A stretch of DNA of 10,411 nt. Source: DATAVB01 sp040414495 (GTDB taxonomy: Bacteria > Actinomycetota > Actinomycetes > Mycobacteriales > QHCD01). Below the pieces are notes generated by a model. It was given only the letters and a program-made list of their open reading frames with translations, did not search any database and was not told the DNA's origin. The translations under genes were made by a program, and so were the position numbers. Shown in pieces: positions 5,869 through 10,411 of this stretch. How positions within the stretch are numbered: position 1 is the first letter of the stretch; each line of letters begins with the position of its first letter. The stretch lies in contig JBEDUI010000140.1 in NCBI GenBank assembly GCA_040414495.1, positions 1 to 10,411 of the forward strand, read 5' to 3'.

Positions 5869-6908
5869 GCCGACTCCAGCGGAACCGGGGCACCGGTGCG
5901 CGCGGACTCGTAGATGCCCAGCACCACACCGACCGAGCGGCGTGCCTCTTCCAACGTGACCAGCGGCTTTCCGTTGGTACGCAGCGCGTTCAGGAAATCA
6001 CGGTACTGCTCGGCGTGATCATTGGTCCGTGCGTCCGGCCCGACGAGTTGGTCGGCCTGATTGCCGGCGCCGGATGCGCCGTAGGCCGATTCCTTGGTCT
6101 TGCCGTCATCGACGTGGTAATAGCTGAGCCGGTCGTTGTCGATGACCGCCGAGCCCTTGGCACCATGCACGTGCACGCGGATCGTGAGACCGGGGTACGC
6201 GGCCGTGGTGCCGAGAATCGTGGCGACCGCGCCGGATTCGAATTTCACGGTGGCGACCGCGATGTCCTCGACCTCGATCCGCTCGTGCGCGCGCCGCCCG
6301 GCGTAGGCGAAGACCTCAACCGGCTTGCCCAGCATCCACACCAGCAGGTCGACGGTATGCACGCCCTGGTTCATGAGCGCGCCGCCACCATCGAGCTCCC
6401 AGGTCCCGCGCCAGTCACCGGAGTCGTAATAGCCCTGCGAACGCCACCAGTTGATCGCCGCGCTGCCCGAGGTGATCACGCCAAATTTGCCGTCCGTCAC
6501 GGCCTGGTGCACGATCTGCGACGCCTCGTCGAATCGGTGTTGGCTGATCGACATGACCTGCACGCCGGCGGCGTCGCGGGCCGCGATCATCTTGTCGATT
6601 TCGGCCAACGAGATTTCGGCCGGCTTTTCCACCACAACGTGCTTGCCGGCGGCCATCGCGGCCAGTGCGACCTGGCCGTGCAGTCCGCTGGGAACACAGA
6701 CGGCGATCGCGTCGATGTCGTCGCGGGCGAGTAGGGCATCGAGGTCGTCGGCAACCGCTACGCCGAATTCGGCCGCGACTTTTTCGGCCTTTTCGCGGTT
6801 GGTGTCGGTCACCGCGACCAGCTGCGATTCCTCCGACGCGTCGCGGATGGCCCGCGCGTGCGTCCGGCTGATCACGCCGCAGCCCACGATTCCAAATCTG
6901 ACGGTCAC
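5865..6908 (-). CDS. Gfo/Idh/MocA family NAD(P)-dependent oxidoreductase (proximal copy)
   Basis: This 347-residue dehydrogenase has the Rossmann loop GCGVIS (about residues 9-14), Asp35 after strand two, EKP at 94-96 with Lys95, SQHRFD at 122-127, and YYDSGDWRGTWELDGGGAL followed by MNQGVHTVD with His184. It aligns by eye with the distal oxidoreductase block by block, so the two are likely paralogues within one subfamily. WRGTW-x2-DGG-x-L-x-NQGxH strongly recalls WlbA-type 3-dehydrogenases. The chosen start is GTG 6908 (MTVRFGIVGCG), placing the Rossmann strand at the normal position, with AGGAAG upstream. The frame remains open to 7292, but that part overlaps the upstream isomerase gene and looks Arg/Pro-rich and unstructured. 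It follows the first TIM-barrel gene by 31 bases. The stop overlaps the next ATG by four bases. Confidence 0.9.
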   Translation of the reverse strand: MTVRFGIVGCGVISRTHARAIRDASEESQLVAVTDTNREKAEKVAAEFGVAVADDLDALLARDDIDAIAVCVPSGLHGQVALAAMAAGKHVVVEKPAEISLAEIDKMIAARDAAGVQVMSISQHRFDEASQIVHQAVTDGKFGVITSGSAAINWWRSQGYYDSGDWRGTWELDGGGALMNQGVHTVDLLVWMLGKPVEVFAYAGRRAHERIEVEDIAVATVKFESGAVATILGTTAAYPGLTIRVHVHGAKGSAVIDNDRLSYYHVDDGKTKESAYGASGAGNQADQLVGPDARTNDHAEQYRDFLNALRTNGKPLVTLEEARRSVGVVLGIYESARTGAPVPLESA

Positions 6909-6939
6909 GTGCTCACTCTTCCTTTTCGGTTGTGGATGG

Positions 6940-7749
6940 CTATTTCCACTGCACAGCGGCGTCGGTGAGCAGTCCGGTGAAGGCGTTCGCGGCGGTGGTG
7001 AAAAGCTCCGGTCCGCTGAACATGCCCTGGGAAAGGTGCGGTTCGAGCGAGAAAACCCCGTCGAAATCCGAGTCGCGCAGTGCGGCCAGCGTTTCGGGAA
7101 TCTGCCCGTCGCCCTGGCCGGCCGGGAGGTTGCCCGCACCATCCTTCGCGCAGTCCTTGATCTGCATGTGCACCAGGTACGGGCGCACCAGCGGGTAGGC
7201 GTCGGTGAACGGCGCCAATCCGGCGTGCACGTAATTGGCCGGGTCCCAGGTCGCCCGCAGCGCCGGCGAGCCGACACTCTCGATGATGTCAACGCAGCGC
7301 TGCGGCGTTTCCCCGTACACCTTGGTCTCGTTCTCCAGCACCAGCGTTACGTCGGCGCTGCCGGCCGCGCTGGCCAGGTGGGACATCCGGCGCAGCACCT
7401 CGTCGCGGTGCCGGGCCGGGTCGTCTCCGGCCGGCAGAAAGAAAGAGAAGACGCGTACGAACGGCGATTCGAGCACCTGCGCGGCGCGCAGCGACCGGGC
7501 CAGCTTGGCATCTTCGTAATCGGCGGTGATCTCGCTCTTGCCGACGGGGGAGCCGATGCAGGTCACGCCGATGCCGCGCGCATCCAATGTCTGCTTTACC
7601 GCGGCCAGCTGCTCGTCGGTCAGGTCGGCGACGTTGATCCCGTCAACGCTGCGAAACTCCAGATTGCGCATTCCGAGCTTGTCGAGCAGGTCACACTGCT
7701 GGCCAAGGTCGGACGATATCTCATCCGCGAACCCAGAAAGTGTCCACAT
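6940..7749 (-). CDS. Sugar phosphate isomerase/epimerase-like TIM-barrel protein (first copy)
   Basis: The 269-residue AP_endonuc_2 TIM barrel is the first catabolic enzyme after the transporter genes. It starts with SGFADEIS, typical of a broad subfamily found with sugar oxidoreductases in Firmicutes and Actinobacteria. Other hallmarks are IGSPVGK (65-71), RVFSFFLPAGDD, LVLENE with Glu139, ATWDPANYV with Asp169, YLVHMQIKD with His194, PAGQGDGQIPE and FSLEPHL with Glu236. Glu139, Asp169, His194 and Glu236 are the expected metal ligands. The PAGQGDG and LEPH blocks are absent from the other isomerase, so the two probably do different steps or use different intermediates. The start is ATG 7749. 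The nearest Shine-Dalgarno-like sequence (GGGAG) is about 13 bases upstream, farther than usual, yet no better in-frame start exists. It lies 36 bases after the second permease gene. Confidence 0.9.
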   Translation of the reverse strand: MWTLSGFADEISSDLGQQCDLLDKLGMRNLEFRSVDGINVADLTDEQLAAVKQTLDARGIGVTCIGSPVGKSEITADYEDAKLARSLRAAQVLESPFVRVFSFFLPAGDDPARHRDEVLRRMSHLASAAGSADVTLVLENETKVYGETPQRCVDIIESVGSPALRATWDPANYVHAGLAPFTDAYPLVRPYLVHMQIKDCAKDGAGNLPAGQGDGQIPETLAALRDSDFDGVFSLEPHLSQGMFSGPELFTTAANAFTGLLTDAAVQWK

Positions 7750-7785
7750 GAGACGGACGTCACTCCCTTTCTCGTGTACTTGAGC

Positions 7786-8655
7786 TTAACCCTTCACGCC
7801 GCCCGCGGTCAGGCCGCTGAGCAGATAACGCTGGAACACCATGTACAGAATCACTACCGGCAACGCACTGACCACCGAAGCGCCCATCAGCTGCCCGTAG
7901 AGCGGAAGGCCGCCACCCTCGATGGATTGATTAAACGTCTGCAGCGAGATCGCCACAGTCCGGCTGCCGGGATTGGTCAACACGCTGGAGAACAGCACGT
8001 CGTTCCAGCCGAGCAGGAACGAGAACACCAGCGCGACCACCATGCCCGGCCAGCACAGCGGCATGGTGATCCGCCACATCGCGCCGAAGTGGGAGGTGCC
8101 GTCGACCCGCGCGGCTTCCTCCAGGCTGCGCGGAATTTCCTGGATGTAAGTCAGCATCACCCAGGTCGCGAACGGGATAGCGAACGTCAGGTACGTGATG
8201 ATCAACGTGATCCGGGACCCGATCACCAGCAGCGAGAGGGCGGTCTGGATCGAGGCGTACACCGCGAACAGCGGCAGCAGCAGCATCGTCTGCGGAATGG
8301 CCTGCATACCGATCAGCGTGTACAGATAAGCCCGCCGACCAACGAACACGTAGCGGGCCAGAAAGAAACCGGCCCCCATCGCCAGAATCGTGGCCGCTAC
8401 CGCCGCGATCCCGGCGGTGATGACGCTGTTCCCAATGCCGCGTGCCAGCCCGGTCGCCGACCACATGTGCTCGTAGTTGCTCCAGGCGAAGCTCGATGGC
8501 CACAGCTTGCCCGCGGCCACCTCCGCGTCGGGGCTGACCGACAGCAGCAGCATGTAGAGCACCGGGACCAGCCCGATGATGAGCAGGAACGCGATTCCAC
8601 CGACCTGAAGCGGTCGGGGCAACAGCGCCTGTGGACTGCGCCTGCGCCGGGCCAT
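7786..8655 (-). CDS. Carbohydrate ABC transporter permease, MalG type (CUT1)
   Basis: This 289-residue inner-membrane protein is one half of the transmembrane channel of a binding-protein-dependent sugar importer. About six membrane helices are visible, roughly at residues 18-40, 76-100, 110-135, 142-170, 200-222 and 258-276. The EAA loop that docks the ATPase is EEAARVDG at 179-186 with I196 and P199 in the usual spacing. The C-terminus QRYLLSGLTAGGVKG is the MalG/LacG hallmark and marks it as the second permease of the pair. Start ATG 8655 (MARRRRSP, with a positively charged cytoplasmic N-terminus) shares one base with the stop of the first permease (TGATG, 8653-8657). GGAGAA lies about six bases upstream. 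The frame is open well upstream, but a fusion is unlikely because the first permease fills that region in another frame. Confidence 0.94.
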   Translation of the reverse strand: MARRRRSPQALLPRPLQVGGIAFLLIIGLVPVLYMLLLSVSPDAEVAAGKLWPSSFAWSNYEHMWSATGLARGIGNSVITAGIAAVAATILAMGAGFFLARYVFVGRRAYLYTLIGMQAIPQTMLLLPLFAVYASIQTALSLLVIGSRITLIITYLTFAIPFATWVMLTYIQEIPRSLEEAARVDGTSHFGAMWRITMPLCWPGMVVALVFSFLLGWNDVLFSSVLTNPGSRTVAISLQTFNQSIEGGGLPLYGQLMGASVVSALPVVILYMVFQRYLLSGLTAGGVKG

Positions 8656-9623
8656 CAGGCGTTCTCCGACGAACCGAGCCGCAGCGCGCGGAAATAGATA
8701 TAGCCAGGAATCAGCATGATCACCAAAGTGATGATTGACATCGTGGCACCGAGTCCGAAACGGAAAATCTGGAACGAGGTGATGTAGACGTTCACCGGCA
8801 ATACGGTGACGTCGGCCGGCGGTGGCGTGCCGAACATGACGTAGGGGAGCGTGAAGTTGTTGAAGTGGTTGATCATCGACAACAACAGCGCCAACCCCAA
8901 AGTGCCACGCAGGTTGGGCAAGGCGACGTGTTGCAGCTTGGTCCACCAGTTGCTGCCGTCCACGTCGGCCGCTTCGTAAAGCTCGGTCGGTACGGTCTGC
9001 AATCCGGCCAGCGCCATGATGTAGATGAATGCCCACGAGGCCCAGACATCGGTGATAACCAGAGCCCAGAACGAGTGGCTGCCCAGTAGCCAGTTGGTCG
9101 TGCTGTTGCCGATTCCGATATCGGACAGGATCCGTTGCGCCAAACCCTTGTTCAGGAACATCAAGCGCCACAACAATGCAGTGACGAAAGAAGGCAACAC
9201 ATAGGGAATGAGGTAGAGCGAGCGGACCAATGCCCGGCCGCGGAACGGCGCGTTGACTGTGAGCGCGGCCAAGAGACCCAGCGGCAGCGCGATCGCAGTG
9301 GTGAGGACCGAGAATGCCACGCTGATCCACAGTGAATGCAGTGCACTGCTGGACAGGCCGGTGCTGGTCAGCGCCTCGGTGTAGTTGGCGATTCCGGCGA
9401 ACGGCGCCCGTAACCATTTCCGCAACGTGAACTGGTTCAGGTCGAGCAGGCTCACCCAGACCGCGAGTGCCAGCGGAATAGCCACGATGACGATCAGCAG
9501 GATTGTCGTCGGCGCGAGTAACCAGAATGGTCGCCGTTCCGGTCCGCCCCGATGTCCCTTGCGCTTGACCGGCGGCGCCGATGGGGTCCGAATCGTTGAT
9601 GTTGTTACGTCCGTGCGGGCCAT
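8655..9623 (-). CDS. Carbohydrate ABC transporter permease, MalF type (CUT1)
   Basis: A 322-residue membrane protein pairing with the downstream MalG-type permease. The N-terminal 32 residues are hydrophilic and basic (KRKGHRGGPERR). About six helices follow, near residues 34-58, 97-122, 134-156, 184-208, 239-262 and 291-312. The EAA motif reads YEAADVDG (216-223) with P236 placed as expected. RSLYLIPYVLPSFVTALLWRLMF is typical of this permease class. Length is near the usual 290-320. ATG 9623 is two bases after the stop of the binding-protein gene. Only a weak purine-rich stretch (GAGAGCGAG) lies upstream, so translation probably depends on ribosomes finishing the previous gene. No substrate can be read from the permease itself. 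Confidence 0.94.
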   Translation of the reverse strand: MARTDVTTSTIRTPSAPPVKRKGHRGGPERRPFWLLAPTTILLIVIVAIPLALAVWVSLLDLNQFTLRKWLRAPFAGIANYTEALTSTGLSSSALHSLWISVAFSVLTTAIALPLGLLAALTVNAPFRGRALVRSLYLIPYVLPSFVTALLWRLMFLNKGLAQRILSDIGIGNSTTNWLLGSHSFWALVITDVWASWAFIYIMALAGLQTVPTELYEAADVDGSNWWTKLQHVALPNLRGTLGLALLLSMINHFNNFTLPYVMFGTPPPADVTVLPVNVYITSFQIFRFGLGATMSIITLVIMLIPGYIYFRALRLGSSENA

Positions 9624-9625
9624 GA

Positions 9626-10411
9626 TCAGTGTGACTCGCTCTCGGCCTTGCGCTGCTCATCGAGAGCAGACTGCACCTGCGTATTGATCTGACTCAGTCG
9701 CGCCGACAGGGTCGATGTGCTGACGCTGCCGTGGGACAACGCCGACAACGACTGGGAAACCGCCGTCCCCAAGGCGATCTGCAAGGTGCCCCAGGCACCG
9801 GTGAACGTGGTGGGCAGGGCGTGCTGCTCAGCATCGGTGAATGGCTTGAGCCGTGGGTTTTCCTTGACCACCTGCGCGGCCGCAGCCGCGTTTCCCGGGA
9901 TATCGCCGAAAAGCTTGTACGCCAGCAGTTGCTGTTTGGGCTGGGTCAGGAACTTGATCAGCTGCAGCGCCACGTCCTGGTGCTTGGAGTATTTGGCGAT
10001 CGCATAGTCCTGTCCGGACACGATCGAGGCGGCCGGCTTACCGTTCGGCGGGAGGCTGGTGCGGCCGAACGGGATCGTGGGCATCGGCGCGTAGGCGTAC
10101 TTTCCCTTGACCGCCGAGGCTTGAAGGGTGGGGATCGTGCCAGCGCTGGCCATCAGCTGCATAGCCGACTTTCCGGAGGCGAATGCCGACAGCGCATTCG
10201 CGCCGGCCCAGCTCACCGAACTCGGGTCGGCGATCTTGTACTTGGTGTACCAGTCGAACCAGAAATTCATCGCGTCGACGACCGGTTTGGAGTCCAGCTG
10301 CGCGGTCGTTATCGAGTTGTTGATGAATTCACCCCCGGACTGCAGGGTGAGCATCCAGATGTACTTCCAGGGGTCGAAACCGTCGGACGGATCGACCGAG
10401 ACGCCGTAGAC
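9626..10411 (-). CDS. Sugar ABC transporter extracellular solute-binding protein, 3' part
   Basis: This gene is cut by the window edge: the frame is open to base 10411, and only the C-terminal 261 residues are visible, starting VYGVSVDPSDGFDPWKYIW. It is a family 1 type extracellular sugar-binding protein, presumably a lipoprotein tethered outside the membrane; the signal peptide and lipobox would lie outside the window. Typical elements are the aromatic WKYIWMLTLQSGG hinge segment, FASGKSAMQL, a YAYAPMPTIPFGR segment matching the usual conserved 'P-P' strand, the SIVSGQDYAIAKYSKHQDVALQLIKFL block and the C-terminal PRLKPFTDAEQHALP. An ATG at 10354 is internal and not the real start. It is the first gene of the visible operon, two bases upstream of the first permease. 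The aromatic residues fit carbohydrate stacking, but the ligand is unknown. Confidence 0.92.
   Translation of the reverse strand, partial: VYGVSVDPSDGFDPWKYIWMLTLQSGGEFINNSITTAQLDSKPVVDAMNFWFDWYTKYKIADPSSVSWAGANALSAFASGKSAMQLMASAGTIPTLQASAVKGKYAYAPMPTIPFGRTSLPPNGKPAASIVSGQDYAIAKYSKHQDVALQLIKFLTQPKQQLLAYKLFGDIPGNAAAAAQVVKENPRLKPFTDAEQHALPTTFTGAWGTLQIALGTAVSQSLSALSHGSVSTSTLSARLSQINTQVQSALDEQRKAESESH

Noticed and set aside
5865..7292. A 475-residue oxidoreductase with a long N-terminal extension
   Set aside because: The extra 128 residues overlap the isomerase gene and look like a chance frame. Starting at GTG 6908 puts the Rossmann motif at the normal position with a ribosome-binding site.
6451..8697. 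A 748-codon plus-strand open frame opposite the oxidoreductase, isomerase and second permease genes
   Set aside because: It spans parts of three well-supported minus-strand genes, has no family motif and is Arg/Gln/His-rich. Its length reflects codon bias, not coding.
7786..9660. A possible fused 624-residue permease on the minus strand
   Set aside because: The upstream part is out of frame with the MalF-type permease, which occupies the same DNA with good membrane helices and an EAA motif. The TGATG junction at 8653-8657 and a ribosome-binding site mark two genes.
1..10411. CRISPR array, tRNA or rRNA genes, insertion sequence or integration site
   Set aside because: I saw no regularly spaced repeats, no tRNA-like cloverleaf, no rRNA-like stretch, no transposase or integrase and no flanking inverted repeats. 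The GTCCACTGTGG copies are not regularly spaced.

Overview
The window looks like chromosomal DNA of a high-GC Gram-positive bacterium (Actinomycetota). The evidence is the strong G+C bias at third codon positions, frequent GTG starts, start/stop overlaps between genes, a CUT1-type sugar ABC transporter with no ATPase gene alongside, and a conserved gene (2071-2979) that I know only from actinobacteria. The palindrome GTCCACTGTGG occurs four times. I recall it as common in Pseudonocardiales-like genomes, but this is unchecked and the genus remains open.

Layout. Positions 1-379 hold no convincing gene: a palindrome copy, a short GC hairpin and a T-poor, A/C-rich tract. Positions 380-1861 (minus) encode an amidase-signature hydrolase with its Lys-Ser-Ser triad intact. 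A 209-bp divergent spacer (1862-2070) separates it from a plus-strand three-gene unit (2071-4010). That unit encodes a conserved protein usually labelled 3-methyladenine DNA glycosylase, a 101-residue protein with a putative Cys/His zinc site, and an alpha/beta hydrolase. The first gene appears to start on a leaderless transcript.

From the right edge to 3974 everything is on the minus strand and looks like one sugar-uptake and catabolic operon. In transcription order it encodes a solute-binding protein (N-terminus outside the window), two CUT1 permeases, a TIM-barrel sugar isomerase/epimerase-like protein, a Gfo/Idh/MocA oxidoreductase, a second TIM-barrel protein and a second Gfo/Idh/MocA oxidoreductase. 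Most junctions overlap by 1-4 bases or are separated by 2 bases, so translational coupling is likely. The last gene runs 37 bases into the 3' end of the convergent hydrolase gene.

Working model (inference). The transporter imports a sugar, sugar derivative or cyclitol. The two NAD(P)-dependent dehydrogenases and two metal-dependent TIM-barrel enzymes then process it through a keto-sugar: oxidation, elimination/hydration or isomerisation, then re-reduction. The enzyme-class count (two plus two) matches the four-enzyme levoglucosan pathway (LgdA, LgdB1, LgdB2, LgdC), but the substrate cannot be fixed from sequence alone. No regulator and no ATPase gene lie in the window.
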